Counted from the first letter of the stretch, positions 46,492 to 58,246 are shown. The stretch is 64,000 nt of DNA from Spizellomyces punctatus DAOM BR117 (GCF_000182565.1 NW_015971537.1:62001-126000); one strand, 5' to 3'. Numbers and translations are program-made. Notes: generated from the letters alone by a model not told the origin.

Positions 46492-48650
46492 ATGAACGTT
46501 TTAGTGTACACTGGGCCAGGCACTGCCCGCGGCCCCGTCGACAATACCCTGCTCACTCTCAAATCCCTCCTCTCCGCCAACTACGATGTCATCCCCGTTG
46601 ATGCAGACACCCTCCTCAAGGAACCATGGCAAGACACAGCGGCGTGTTTGGTCATTCCTGGCGGGAGGGATCTCCCATATGTCGAGCATTTAGAGCCACA
46701 AGGAACGAGCGTCGTGAACGATTATGTGAGAGGCGGGGGAAGGTTTTTGGGGATTTGTGCTGGAGCTTATTTTGCCTGTCGTAGAGTTGAGTTTGAAGTC
46801 GGGAGGGAAGGCTACGAGGTTGTTGGGAAGAGAGACTTGGGATTTTGGCCGGGGACGGGAAAAGGGAGCATTGCTAACGGGTTTGTGTATGGGAGTGAAC
46901 AGGGGGCAAAGGCTGTGGATGTGAGGGTTGATACAAAGGTGCTGCCCGGGTGGGCAGGTCCAGAAGATCTTCATCTCTATGTCAATGGTGGACCGTGGTT
47001 TGCACTGGACTCGGATGTCAAGGCAGATGATCAACCCAACATCTTGGCATGGTACACTAACTCTTTGGAAAGCATGACGCCCAAACCCGCCATTGTTGAA
47101 TGCGCCATCGAAAAAGGCCGCGCAATCTTGTCCGGACCTCACATCGAGTACCGTATCGATACCTCAAAGCACAGCGACCCGGACGTTCAACGTATCCTGG
47201 AACCCTTGTCTGCATCGGAATCGCTGCGTGTTCAGCTTGTCCGCAAGCTTCTGGAGAAACTGGGCCTTAAATTGAATGAGGAACAGCATGTCGGGCTTGT
47301 GGTTGAGGATATCCTGCGACCCAAGTTAAGTTTGATGCACTTGTGTTCGGATGAGGGCGGGCAGCGCTCGATTCATAAATTATTGGACGGACTCTGTGAA
47401 GGGAAGGTGGGTGACGCTGTGGAGGTTGAGGATAGCGTCAATGTTCTCCGATTCCAGCGGTCGAATGTGGGTGACGAAGCAGTTGTGGACGATCTAGCTA
47501 GCATGACCCTTGCCGACCACGACGACGCCACACCCGACGTCAAACCAACGGTGAACATCATCATACACTCGCCCCCGTCTCTTCCCAGTCCACAACAAGT
47601 CCCGACATTTGATTTGGCATATTACTTTTCCGTGCTGGCACGGGCGCGAGAGGACAAGCATGAACGTGCAGCAAGTGGGGGATTTGGCTCGAGCATTCTG
47701 TACGGGGAAGTCGTTGGGTCCACACAGACGCTTTTGGAAAGGTGGGTTAGAACTCAAGACTTGTAACTTTCTCCGTTTCAACGGGCTGAGATCCGCTCAT
47801 GCGATATAGAAACCTCAAGCTTGCATCCAAGCTTCCCAACGGATTTGTGTGTGTCGCCACGCATCAAATAGCTGGCCGAGGTACCTATATATGATACTTC
47901 AGCTCCTCCTTCATTGTATAACGAATCATTTTTCCAGGACGAGGGCGGAACTCGTGGATATCCCAAACAGGATGCCTCATGTTCTCATTTGCTCTTGAAC
48001 ACTCTGATGCACGTTCCGTGATATTCGTCCAGTACCTAGTTGGGCTGGCGATTGTCGAGGCAGTTCGATCGCGACCCGGGTGTGAGGACCTTCCAGTCCA
48101 TCTTAAATGGCCAAACGATATTTACGCGCGCACTGGGGAGGGACCCGAAGGGCTCAAAAAGATTGGAGGCATCCTCGTGTCGTCGCACTTTAGTGGAGGT
48201 GCGTTCCGAATGGTCATTGGATGCGGTTTGAACGTTACGAATCCCCATCCGACCGTCTCCCTCGATGATGTGATTCGCGCACATGCGCGTCGATTGTCGA
48301 AAACGATTGCTCCCATTCGCCGCGAAGAAGTGTTGGGGCGATTCATGGTCTGTTTTGAGGACATGTACAAGGAGTTTGTTGATGCAGGACGAATCGAGTC
48401 GAGATTTGCGTACGCTTTTGAACCATTTCTGGAACGGTATTATTCTGCCTGGCTGCACAGCAACCAGCTCGTTACACTCGGATCGCTTGGACACGCTCTT
48501 GGGCGGATTACAGGTATTGATAAGAGTGGATTGTTGAGAGCTGTTGTGATGGAGGGTGAGGATGGAGTGACTGTGGGGCAAGAGTGCTTGCTACAACCGG
48601 ATGGCAATAGTTTTGACATGATGCGCGGGTTAATTACCCGCAAGCTTTGA
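46492..48650 (+). CDS. BPL1: Biotin--protein ligase
   Basis: Three exons, 46492-47741, 47810-47880 and 47938-48650, encode 677 residues. The N-terminal half is a class I glutamine amidotransferase-like domain (MNVLVYTGPGTARGP, CLVIPGGRDLPYVEHL, FLGICAGAYFACR), as in yeast Bpl1. The C-terminal half is the catalytic BPL/LplA fold: the adenylate-binding loop GRGRNSWISQTGCLMFSF, KWPNDIYA, and GCGLNVTNPHP, followed by the C-terminal domain. The enzyme attaches biotin to acetyl-CoA carboxylase and pyruvate carboxylase. The start is the ATG immediately before the conserved first strand. An upstream in-frame extension contains a Thr/Arg-rich segment that might encode a targeting peptide. Confidence 0.94.
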
Positions 48651-48809
48651 CGAGTCGCTTGAAGGAAGAAAACACTTATGTAGAAATGATGCATCGAACG
48701 TATATATATTCTCTGTCACATCCACTTTGACGAGTTGGCTAAAGAAAGAAAAACACTTGATATGTAGAAAAATAATGTATCGAAAACGTTTTATATATAT
48801 ATTCTCTGT
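48646..48809 (+). repeat. Imperfect tandem duplication in the biotin ligase 3' region
   Basis: Two copies with an 80-bp period start with TTTGACGAG at 48646 and 48726 and end with TTCTCTGT at 48716 and 48809. They share GAAGAAAAACACTT-like, ATGTAGAAA, ATCGAA and TATATATATTCTCTGT blocks, with small insertions in the second copy. The first copy begins inside the stop codon. Confidence 0.85.
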
Positions 48810-48898
48810 TTGCATTTTTGAATTGTATTTCTGTAGAATATATACACACACACAAAACCGTGTTGTTGGGACGAGCCTTGTTTAGACCCAACGACCCT

Positions 48899-49450
48899 TT
48901 ATTTCTCTTGGGTCTGGAAGAAATTGACAGCTTCCAATGTCATTCCTTTACGCTTGGCCCACTGATGAGCATTCCAACCCGTCCTCTTTCCCTCAAAGAC
49001 GCTCAACTCCATCCTGTCTTTTTGACGGTACAACAAAAAGACATATCTGTGCAGCCCAGTGCCGGTCTCGGGCTGCGGCTCCATAAACTCTGTCAGGTCC
49101 TCTCCTTTGTCAATGTTGCTGCCGGGAATGTTGGCGACGACCCAGTGGCGAATTTCACCTTGCGTCGGCTTTTCACGCGATGGCGCATCAGGATCGACCA
49201 TGATGAGGGTATAAAAGGCGTTTTCGTCTGCTGGCCACGACGCTGCGGGGGCCGAGAGACAGGCAGCAGAAGAAAGCTCTTTTCCCAGTGCAGCCTTTTT
49301 TCCGGACGGGAATTTGATGTTGAGCTCATAGGCAGGCTTGAAGTTGAGGGAATCTGGAATGACGTCTGGGATGACACCGTTGGATGTGAGAGCTTTTTGG
49401 AGCTTTGCGAGCGCTGCTTGAGCTTTTGCTTGAGCCTTTTCTGCGAGCAT
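48899..49450 (-). CDS. Phosphatidylethanolamine-binding protein (PEBP/TFS1-like)
   Basis: A single exon of 183 residues. The ligand-pocket motifs are plain: YTLIMVDPDAPSREKP, IRHWVVANIPG and GTGLHRYVFLLYRQ. Yeast relatives include Tfs1, an inhibitor of carboxypeptidase Y and of the Ras GAP Ira2; animal relatives include RKIP. The N-terminal 25 residues form an Ala/Lys helix (AEKAQAKAQAALAKLQKAL) not needed for the fold. It lacks introns, unlike almost all neighbours, and it is preceded by a strong TATA box. Confidence 0.95.
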   Translation of the reverse strand: MLAEKAQAKAQAALAKLQKALTSNGVIPDVIPDSLNFKPAYELNIKFPSGKKAALGKELSSAACLSAPAASWPADENAFYTLIMVDPDAPSREKPTQGEIRHWVVANIPGSNIDKGEDLTEFMEPQPETGTGLHRYVFLLYRQKDRMELSVFEGKRTGWNAHQWAKRKGMTLEAVNFFQTQEK

Positions 49451-49650
49451 GGTGGTGGCAGACTTTTATTCAAAGAACAAGAACGGGAGGAGGACACTAT
49501 GGGCAGAACTACGAACGAACGAAACCAAAGGAGCTAAAACAATGGAATCGATGGAGCCAAATGGACGAGTGAACGCGAGAGAGCCAAACTGTAACTATTG
49601 TGTGCAAGTTGGGATTTTTGAGGGGGGGGGGGGGGGAATGAACAAGCCCT

Positions 49651-49657
49651 TTTTATA
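49651..49657 (-). promoter_or_regulatory. TATA box of the PEBP gene
   Basis: TATAAAA on the minus strand, about 200 bp upstream of the ATG at 49450. Confidence 0.45.
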
Positions 49658-50609
49658 ACCCTTCGACTTTTACACGGAAGGAACCTCAGCAATGATCGGC
49701 TCCCCCCTTCCTAAAACTCAACAAAAAAAAGGGTTACATCAAAGGCGTCACCTGGCCCTGTGTTGCTTTCCACCAACCTCCACACTTTACAAAACAAACC
49801 CCCCCAGCAAAAGAAAGCCCTTCCTTGTGGGCCAATAACCACCAACTGGAAGAAACGCAAAGGTGGCAGATGACCCTCAGCGCCCTTCATTTGATGACTC
49901 ATCAAACTTGACTGTGCCACTGACGCGTTTGTCCTTCTGAGACATGTCCGAACATGTGACCTTTTTATATAGTTTTATTATTGAAGAGTTTGTTGAATAT
50001 GCAAAAGGGAGTTACGAGGAGGAATGACTGGCAATTGGAAATGCATCTACAGAGCTTTTAGCATATCTATATATCGTTTTGTTGCAAGGTCGTTATTTAT
50101 CTAGTTGGCTTGTGCTGATCAGGGAGGGAAGACAAGGGCCAGCAAAGGGGGGAGGCGTTCAGTGTTTGCGTTGTATGGTTGTTTTCTTGCCACATTTGGT
50201 GCTCACACACACGCCTTGTTCACACTCGCCCTTTGATTGTGTGTGTGTGTGTTGTCTTTCAAGGTCTTTTGTCTTTCAAGCGACAGAACTGTACACTCAA
50301 TTCCATTGCTATTCATTTTGAACAAGCAGATAATGCCAATTCCCAAAACCATGTCATCCAGCTGTATAAAACACACGCACACACACAAATAAAACACGAA
50401 TCGTATTGCCATCGTCCATTATAATATATGATTGCTCACGTACGCTCACGAGGGATAAATCATGACACCAAAGTGTTTCAATCCCCAATGCTGAGCTCTT
50501 CTTTTGAGTCGCGCGCGCGGCTGATGGCATATCACGTGATACATTAAGTAATCGACATGACATCATGATCTCATTACGCAATTGGAACAAGTTAGATCGA
50601 CACGAGTGT

Positions 50610-50617
50610 TATAAAAA
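50610..50617 (+). promoter_or_regulatory. TATA box of the mitochondrial coiled-coil gene
   Basis: TATAAAAA about 90 bp upstream of the ATG at 50706. Confidence 0.5.
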
Positions 50618-50705
50618 GGAGCTGTTTGTAGGGATTTTTTTTTTCAAGATTTCCTACCACAAGCATACACGCATACGCACGCACAAGCACAAAGTAACGA
50701 ACGTT

Positions 50706-51534
50706 ATGTCCTCTGTCCGCACCATTTCCCGCTCCCTCCGTCTCCGTCCCGTTCTCCGCGCACCCCAACCACGTCTCACTCTCCAACAGAGATGCTACGC
50801 ATCAGGAGCCAAAGCCGCCAAACCCGGTGCTTCAAGCAAACTACTATGGACAGGAATTGCAGCGGCTGTTCTTGGTGGAGGGTATTACTACATACAGCAA
50901 ACCCCCGGTAAAAAGAAGCTTGACCAAGCTGTCGATGTATGTCATGTTATTGTTTTTTTTTTTTTTTACTAGAAGGAATTTTTGCTCATGTCTTGAACTT
51001 TAGAGCGCAAAATCCGGTGACGTTCGTCAAGCAGCCGCACAGGCCACCCAAGCCGTCTCCGACTCTTATCCCGAACTCACTAAAACCCTTTCCTCCCTCC
51101 TCGGCAAGGAATTTGGTGATGCGGTAACAAAAGCCCTCGACGCAGCCAACAAGGCCCGTGACGCAGCTTCCAAGGGGTTGGACACGGAAACAGGCCGTAA
51201 GCTCCAAGAACGCGCCAAAGAGATTGAAGAAGGTGCACGGGCGGTGTTGCGGGATGCCATGGAGCTTCGCAAGCAAGCCGTCAAAGAACTCGGTCCTGCT
51301 GCTAAAAAGCACTATGAGGCTGTCAAGGACTCTATATCCGCTACAAAGGGGTCAAGCTGGGATACGGTCGAGACGGGTCTAAAGGCTTTGAGGAAGGAGG
51401 GATCGGAATTGTTGGAGGAAGCCAAGCAATCACATGTCGGGGAGGAATTGAAAAAGAGAATCAAGGATTTGGTTGCCAAGGCGGATGACCTGCGGAAACA
51501 GGCTGAAGCGTATTTGCATGACAAGCGTAAATAG
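50706..51534 (+). CDS. Predicted mitochondrial inner-membrane coiled-coil protein
   Basis: Two exons, 50706-50936 and 51004-51534, encode 253 residues. The N-terminus is a strong mitochondrial presequence: Arg/Ser/Leu-rich with no acidic residue (SVRTISRSLRLRPVLR). A single membrane helix follows at about residues 48-62 (LWTGIAAAVLGGGYYYI). The rest is Ala/Lys/Glu-rich amphipathic helix with repeats of the type KALDAANKARDAASKGL and AKADDLRKQAEAYLH, likely a coiled coil facing the intermembrane space or matrix. This layout resembles small MICOS or Mic60-like scaffold proteins, but length and sequence do not allow a family call. The intron has an 18-19 base T run. Confidence 0.75.
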
Positions 51535-51689
51535 ATGTTATTGTATGCGTGTCCTCTTGTACCATTTCTTTTTTTGCATTAAAATCTGGCTTTCCGATCT
51601 GTTCGTTTGATCGAGAAGGTTGATTATCTAATCCAAATGCTGGCTGGCTTTCCACTCTTGCATGCCATTACTCTGACGTTTTCACACCA

Positions 51690-52945
51690 ATGTCTCAAGA
51701 AGCCCTCAACACCGTATTAACTCTCTCGGAATCGTTTAAATCACCATATCGGCTATCGAATCCTCTCTTGCGCACCATCCTCTCCAAACACCCCCACCTT
51801 ATATCCGAAGCACAAACTCACCCCACTCGCGCACGCATCCTCGTGCACCCCTCCCTCCCACCCTTCTTGACCGCTTTCCTGCAACTCAAGAAACAGCATG
51901 GCACACGTACAGAACAGACCGTGTACAGCGGTATTAAAACATGGCAAGACCTCGTTAAACGACTTGTAACATGTCGTCCCTATGTTTCTTTGGAGCCTCG
52001 GATACGACTCTATTACGGGACATGACATCCCCAAGTGGATCAGAATGGATCAAAGTCGGTACAGAGTCGGAAGGTCTCATACACATGAAGGACTATTTAA
52101 CGTACGAAGAGATGGGTGTCGCGGCCTTGCTCGGCTTGTCTGCCCCAGTCTTTTTTGTCAATGCTGGAAGGAGATACAATCGGGGAAAGTTGGGTGAAGA
52201 CGGGACGTTTGAATCAAGTGGAATTTATACAGCCTTGGTAGGGGCTCGATATGAAGTCCCTGGGAAAATGGAATGGCGGCATACTTTGGCTTACCCGGAC
52301 CAAGAACCAATCACTCATCCATGGACGATGCTCTATGATACACATTCTTTGCAAGAGGATCTTGATCCTACCTTGTACGCACCGATTTCGAAATCAGTCG
52401 CTCTGCACATTCCTTCTTATATTCGTCGGATCAGGATTCCATTGGACAATCTATTGCTTGATGCCAACGACAGAGCTAGAGCTCAAAACAAGCGTGCCTA
52501 TGTCCATGTCGTGGGACTGGGATTGGGCGTGTGGCAGATCTGTCAGTCACAGCCTCAATGGTTTGTCCGGGCCGCTGCCGAAGCCATACAAGCGTATCGG
52601 TTACCTCATGTAGGTGTGCTAAACTTTAGCTGGTTTCCCGAAAATATAAATGAATGCGGCGGGGTCAAGAGCGGACAACAGTTTAGGACAGACAAGGGGA
52701 ACGATATCCGCATCGAATTCTCAAAACGAGATCCTGCACAGCAATTAGAAGCTAGAGATCAAGACATGCTGTTGGTGGCTTCGTTTGCCTGGGATGCCAA
52801 CAGTTATGTGGGCAATGAGTTTTGGACAGGTATGCTGACTGCAAGCGGGGATCCCGCGGCGGCAGCTTGTTCGACCATCGGAGAGATCATGAACCCAGAC
52901 ATTAATCCGTTTCTGCTGGACAATATTTGGGTGGCCAGCGAGTGA
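51690..52945 (+). CDS. Conserved protein of unknown function (GNEFW...ASGDPAAA family)
   Basis: The main frame from about 52020 to 52945 is one long exon of about 300 residues. It contains IHMKDYLTYEEMGVAALLGL, SAPVFFVNAGRRYNRGK, YVHVVGLGLGVWQI and the C-terminal SYVGNEFWTGMLTASGDPAA. I associate this last motif with an uncharacterised eukaryotic family but cannot name its function. The frame 51690-51960 (MSQEALNTVLTLSESFKSPY onward) is probably the N-terminus, but the two frames are offset and no GT-AG pair with a matching phase joins them convincingly. Either a short intron with a non-obvious site or a frameshift lies around 51960-52030. The fold and substrate are unknown. Confidence 0.65.
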
Positions 52946-53179
52946 CGCGCGGACAAACTCATAATGTCAGGCATTTAGAATATCACTAGTAGATATCCCC
53001 TCGTACAGGAATGAGACGCGCGCGCAGGTGTTGCTGGGTCTGACGCACAAGTAGCATTGGCCAATTTCGCACTGTGCGAAGACCCACATTGATCCTCCTG
53101 TCCACAAGTAAACAGAGAAATAGAGTCACGATAGATATGTATATTAAACGAATAACCGTTAAAATACACCTCAGGACGC

Positions 53180-53850
53180 TTAATCGAAAAGACCTGTTGA
53201 AAATGAAGTTTGTCAATAACCCGTCAATCTCGTCAACTCAAACACAACACGACAACTCACCGAAGCCCATGTCGTCATCAGACTCCTCCTTGGCTTCCTC
53301 CTTCTTCTCTTCCTTGGGTGCCTCAGCAGCGGCACCACCGGCAGCAGCACCACCAGCAGGAGCGGCAGCAGCAGGACCTACAAGGATATAAACAAGGTCA
53401 GAAAACAAAAAGCCACAAATCACTCTAGTGCAATCTGAATGCGTACCAGCGGAACCAACGTTGAAGAGGAAGTCACCAACGTCCTTTCCGGCCAGGGCCT
53501 TGGCAAAGAGAGTGGCCCAGATGGGCTCAACTTCCACACCAGCGGCTTCGATCAATGAGTTGATCTTCTCGGCCTATAGTAAAGAAAAGCATGTTTAGTT
53601 GTCTGGTTGCTGAAAAAAGAGATCACTCCTTTGGCCATTGGCGGTATCTAGTCCCTTTGCCCTCCCACCACCACCATAATTCCTATCACACTCTCCTCAA
53701 TCATTGCGCTTCGTCCTTTCAGACTCCATGCTCACTCCCAAAGGCCAACCCCGACATGGGCATGTAAACACCTACCGTGATTTCGACACCGTCGTCGTGG
53801 AGAATCAACGCCGCGTAAACGCAAGCAGCCTCAGCAGTGGACAAAGACAT
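53180..53850 (-). CDS. RPLP1: 60S acidic ribosomal protein P1
   Basis: Four exons, 53850-53776, 53573-53447, 53377-53261 and 53193-53180, encode 110 residues. Features: the N-terminal dimerisation domain ([57 protein letters not shown]), an Ala/Gly/Pro hinge, an acidic stretch ([10 protein letters not shown]) and the invariant C-terminus [12 protein letters not shown]. The last exon is only 14 nt and supplies the terminal LFD. P1 forms the ribosomal stalk with P2 and P0 and recruits elongation factors. Confidence 0.97.
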
Positions 53851-54291
53851 GACGGATGGATGGATGGATTGATAAAAAAGGATCTGTGTTGCAAAGCAAG
53901 CGTTTAACCCGAAGGAGCAGTGCACTCGAGATCCGTGTGTGGGTGGGGAAGGAAAGCAGAAGGATGGATTGGGAGAAGAGACTTTAAAATGTGATGATCA
54001 CGTGGACAGGGCGCGTTGCTTTTTGGAGCTGCCAAACTGGACGACGGACGACGACGACGACAAGACAAACGGTAATGGAAAAGAAAGCGCACATGTTCAT
54101 AGATAATCCAACACACACAAGAGTATCATCGTACAGTCTACATAGCCATATCTACTTTATACACAACACAGAAAATATCCATATCTCATACTAACGGTCT
54201 AATCTACACGTCTACAATGTTTACCAACAACATTAAAAACACAGTCTACCGACGTATGGAAATAATAAAAGAAAGGGGAATCGCATGAGTA
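53851..54291. other. Intergenic region
   Basis: About 440 bp between two minus-strand genes, with GGATGGATGGATT repeats near 53857-53870 in the P1 leader and AC-rich segments near 54110-54170. No gene seen. Confidence 0.45.
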
Positions 54292-57087
54292 TCATTGTAA
54301 CCGCTTGATCACGTCCCGCTTTTCTTCAAGGTAATCGTGTGCCTATAAACGTTCAAATACCAAAATCAGTTTTTGCGAATACATGGTCATTTCTGGGGGG
54401 CGCTCAGTACCCACCTTTCTCAAGGCATTGTCATACTTGTTTGGAAAATGATGGTACAAAAAGTTGTTCTTGAACTGAATGTTACAGAACAATTCCTTTT
54501 GACTCCGCTCCACAAGGTAATGAGGGACAATGTCGTCGATCAACGGATTTCCTGTCATGGCATCTTCGTTGATTTCATCCTCCTTTGGTGGTCGCTTGGT
54601 GGAGGAATGGAGTACACGAGATGTCTTGTACATATAGTAGATGGTGCCGGGAATGTAGACTTTGGGGTGCTCGTTGGATTGTTTGAGGTGGGTATGGTGG
54701 TTGGCCAATCGAGTCATCCGTTCCTGTTTCAACATTTCGTCAGAAAGGACCATAAGGAGGGTAGGGAAGAAAGGGTCTCACCTGAGTAGTAAGTTTCTTC
54801 TCATTCAGCAAGCCATGTGCAGTTTTTAGCAATTCCCGAAAATCCATGATCGCACCAAAACTGGCTCTTGGTACAATGTCATTCTCGTTGACATAAGTCT
54901 CAATGTACGGCTCAAACTCTTGGCATAGCTCCTCATTCACACACGGCGGAGTCGCAACGTTGTAACACTTTAGCTTAAACTTGGAATTGCCAGAGATTTC
55001 CCTAAACTCTTCAAGATGGCCATGGAGGATCATGGTAAACAGGGACGAAACACCAGCACCAAGCGAATGGGCACTAAGATATAAGGCGTTGCACTTGTAT
55101 TGTCGTACCCAGCCTTTGATGCGGTCGAGGAAGTGATCTTCAAGGTATTGGGCACATCGAAGGAAACCTCTATGAGCGTAACCGTGAGAAAATGGCTCGT
55201 ATTCGGCGCAAGCATCGGTGATGCACTCGTGAACATTCTGAATAGGGAACGAAAGCATGAGTTAGACAGGACTATTACCCCAGGTAGTTTATCAAACGCG
55301 AAAACAACATACAAAGGTTCCTCGGATGACAACTACAATCGCATTCAGCTTGGGATCTCTCGCAATGAAAAATTGAGGCTTGAAAAGCTTCAGATCAAAA
55401 TCATACGCGAGCATGTCAGATCTCGCCAACCCCAAATGTTCACACGCAGTCTTTGAGTCGTTTTTGGGACGCACAAAATCACGAGCGTAACCCTTGCCGT
55501 AACCAAAGTAGTTTAGCACGAGTGAGCCGTACGCCGTCATGGCGTAATTGAGAAAGTAGCAAGCTACTCGGATCTGTCGTTCATCAGTGACAATGTCATT
55601 GGTGCGCGGACTGCCCATCAAAGTCAGAATTGAAGATGGTAGCGGCCAATCAAGATTCGAGAATATACATACTTGGGATGATATTTCGCATAGTACTTTT
55701 GCACAAACATCAACGCTCGTGCAAACTCCATTTTACTAATCTTCCATCCAGTGCCGAAAAAGGCAGACGCAAGTTCAGATACTTCTTTCAATCCCATAAG
55801 TGTGTTTTCGGCAATGAGAGTGGGTCTCCTCTTCTTCTCGTTTACATTCGAGCTGGAAGACGTCCGCATGCTGATGACAGACCGCGTTTCGTCAAAGCTC
55901 TTTGATCGAGACCGGGCATAGATTGACTCAGCGTCGCCATTCTGCTGCTCTTTTTGCAAGTACTCTAAGAACTCTGCCGCCTCCTGCTCGTGATCCGTAT
56001 TGCCCGTCATCTCGTCGACAGGGAAAACATTCGAGTCCATGCGGTTCCGGTGCCCCGGAATGGACGGAGACAATGGTGGATTACTACTGCTTGTACTGTA
56101 ACTCCGATCCAAGCGAGTACTACGCCGCCCACCAATGAAACTGAACCCAATCGTTATTTCTCCAATCTGCTTCCCGGCCAGCTTGGGACTGCGGTGCGCC
56201 TTTCGGTGATTGAGCGAGTAAGTGCTGAATTAAATGTGTGGATTTGTTAATGCATCGATTTTGCATCGAGGAGACTGACACATCTCTACATACTGCTCAA
56301 TATCACCCAAGACTTGTGGCAATCTTGACAATCTGATGTGGGCCCGTCCGATGTGAGATCCCAAAAACCCAGCCTCATAGATATCGACCTATATGAAACT
56401 TGGTGAGCATCATGCAAAATTGGACACTTCCGCAGCTGATATGCGTTCCGCCGGAGACTGCATTGCATCCCTCCGTGTGCACATGCTGCACCTTGTTCGC
56501 GCGTCTCCGCACGAATACTCACCTTTAGGTGGTCAAAAAGCAAGGCATGATACGTAACATCAAACTTGAATTTCGTCTCCCCATGTCCATTGGGATACGC
56601 TCCCGCGGAGGTCTTAAACTTGCGATGACGAAACGAGAATTTCACGACAATGTTTGTCACTGGCTTGTTGAGTTTGATATCTTCCAAATGCACCATCATC
56701 GTAGAAGGATGATTGTCCCATGATAATCCGTTAGTGGCCGTCGGCATGGTCGTAGGATTGTGCAAAGACGCAGCTTTCGTTCGTGGAGTGACTGGAGCAT
56801 GGCTCGCCTGTTTGTCCTTTGCCTGGTTTACCGATGCTACAAGGTATAATGACACCGTTTACCATCAAGAATTTGAACAAGGGCATGCTCGTTTCTACCA
56901 TACCAATGTACAACTTTTCCAAATCCTGCGGGGACAAGCTCGCAAAGTCCAAGGTAGAAAAATCGATCGTAGTGCCATTGGGTGTTGTCGGCTCTTGTGC
57001 TGGTGCCTCGTCCTCTCCTTCTGGTTCCTGTACCATTGTCTTGCCGTCGTCCATCACCTTGTCCATTGCTGCCTCTACTGCCATCAT
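54292..57087 (-). CDS. Class 3 lipase with an N-terminal C2 domain (sn-1 diacylglycerol lipase-like)
   Basis: Eight exons: 57087-56832, 56773-56523, 56388-56290, 56199-55673, 55610-55313, 55237-54782, 54723-54415 and 54342-54292. They total 748 residues. A C2-like region (MMVHLEDIKLNKPVTNIVVK, LLFDHLKVDIYEAGFLG, GEITIGFSFIGG) precedes a Ser-rich linker and a lipase domain. The lipase domain has the oxyanion motif AIVVVIRGT, the aspartate region ECITDACAEYEPF and the nucleophile elbow YLSAHSLGAGVSSLF. The elbow reads AHSLG instead of GHSLG, so the first Gly is Ala. The catalytic His is probably in a later segment. Diacylglycerol lipases release sn-1 fatty acid from diacylglycerol; here the membrane helices typical of animal DAGL are absent. 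The start is the second of possible ATGs; a longer frame upstream would add a hydrophobic segment. Confidence 0.85.
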
Positions 57088-57457
57088 GTGCTCAACCCTC
57101 CAAAGCAGTAAACATACAAGTAGTGCAAGATGCCAAATGCCCAATGTCTTTTTAAAAAGCCCTTCTAGGCCGCCCTTGCCGCCTGCGTCGGGGAACTCCC
57201 AAAAAGCCCAAACGACGACGACGACGGGCCGAAAGCGCGAAAACTTGACGAATAATTTTCCCTCTTTCATTCATTGCCTGTGGCACAGTCATACTATTAA
57301 CAATTTTGATTATCATTTCCTTTTATAGATTAATTACGTGTGTAACTCTTTATGTCACCTGTCACGTGTGTGAATGACGTTGAAAGTCAAAAAGTGTTTA
57401 AAAAGCGATGCGCTACGAGCGGCCGGCAACGAGGCAAGTAACTAGCAAAATAACACA
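57088..57457. promoter_or_regulatory. Divergent promoter region
   Basis: 370 bp between the divergent lipase and CsbD-like genes, with ACG/CGA triplets at about 57211-57226. No separate gene. Confidence 0.45.
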
Positions 57458-57848
57458 ATGAACGCTGGAAAATCGCAGATGCGTGATCCCGCCATGGCCT
57501 CTGTCGGGACGATCAGAATGAAGGAAGGAGCTGCAGAGGTGGTTTTGGTGCATCTGTGCAGGAAGATCCGTTTGCGATAAATAACGCGTGTTTTTCCCTT
57601 TTTTTCGTGCAGCCAAAGGACAAGGCCAATGTAACGCTCAAGGATAAGGTAGTGGGTACCGCACAGGTAGGTTCATAGTAGCACATGCCCACTGGCCAGT
57701 GCTTGTATTGACGCACGGATGGATGGCCCTATAGAAGTACCTATCTTCGGACCCAGATACGCAAGCACGCGGCGCAGAGCGAGCGGCGACGGGGACAGTA
57801 AGAACCGAGGAGGAACTGAATCCGAATCAAAAAGCGAATCTTTTGTAA
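57458..57848 (+). CDS. CsbD-like small stress protein (Hmp1-type)
   Basis: Three small exons, 57458-57538, 57613-57666 and 57735-57848, encode 82 residues. Each exon is too short to stand out alone. The sequence shows the CsbD/Hmp1 pattern: MRDPAMASVGTIRMKEGAAE, KANVTLKDKVVGTAQ and then DTQARGAERAATGTVRTEEE. Bacterial CsbD and the fungal Hmp1 protein (binding mismatched and cruciform DNA) share this helical pattern; the fungal function is not well defined. Introns are 74 and 68 nt. Exon 1 could end three bases later (adding Val). Confidence 0.72.
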
Positions 57849-58246
57849 AAGTGTGAACAGTGTACAATTTAGCAACAAAGGATATTTCCGAACAGTCAAC
57901 AGTTTGAAAACTAGCACGGTAACGCTGGTATTCACTCTCATCGTCCACGCCGTGCCTTTGTCGTTGCTGCTTCTCCAACTGCTTTCCGACTCCCTTCGCT
58001 GTAGACCTTTTCCACAAAGGCATCGTGATGACCTGGTGATTATGTAAGCCGGTTCCTGTCCGGAGGGTGTGAGGCGCGTTCAGCATGACCTCCACCTTCT
58101 GTCCAACAAATGGCCAAATTGAGATCGTCTGGCAGATAGAAGCGGATCGCGCCTTGTTTACCTACAGCGATTGTACAGAAACCTCCCAGTCACGCATCGG
58201 AATTCTCTTGTAGCAATACTTTTCACCAATTCTGGGCCACCTCACC
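57849..58246. other. Intergenic region
   Basis: About 400 bp between two plus-strand genes; no gene recognised. Confidence 0.4.

Larger units (their letters stand above)
49451..50705. other. Intergenic region with homopolymer and dinucleotide repeats
   Basis: 1.25 kb between divergent genes. It holds a G17-type run (about 49621-49637), a TG repeat near 50238-50250 and an AC repeat near 50370-50390. Both promoters lie here. No coding sequence was recognised. Confidence 0.5.
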
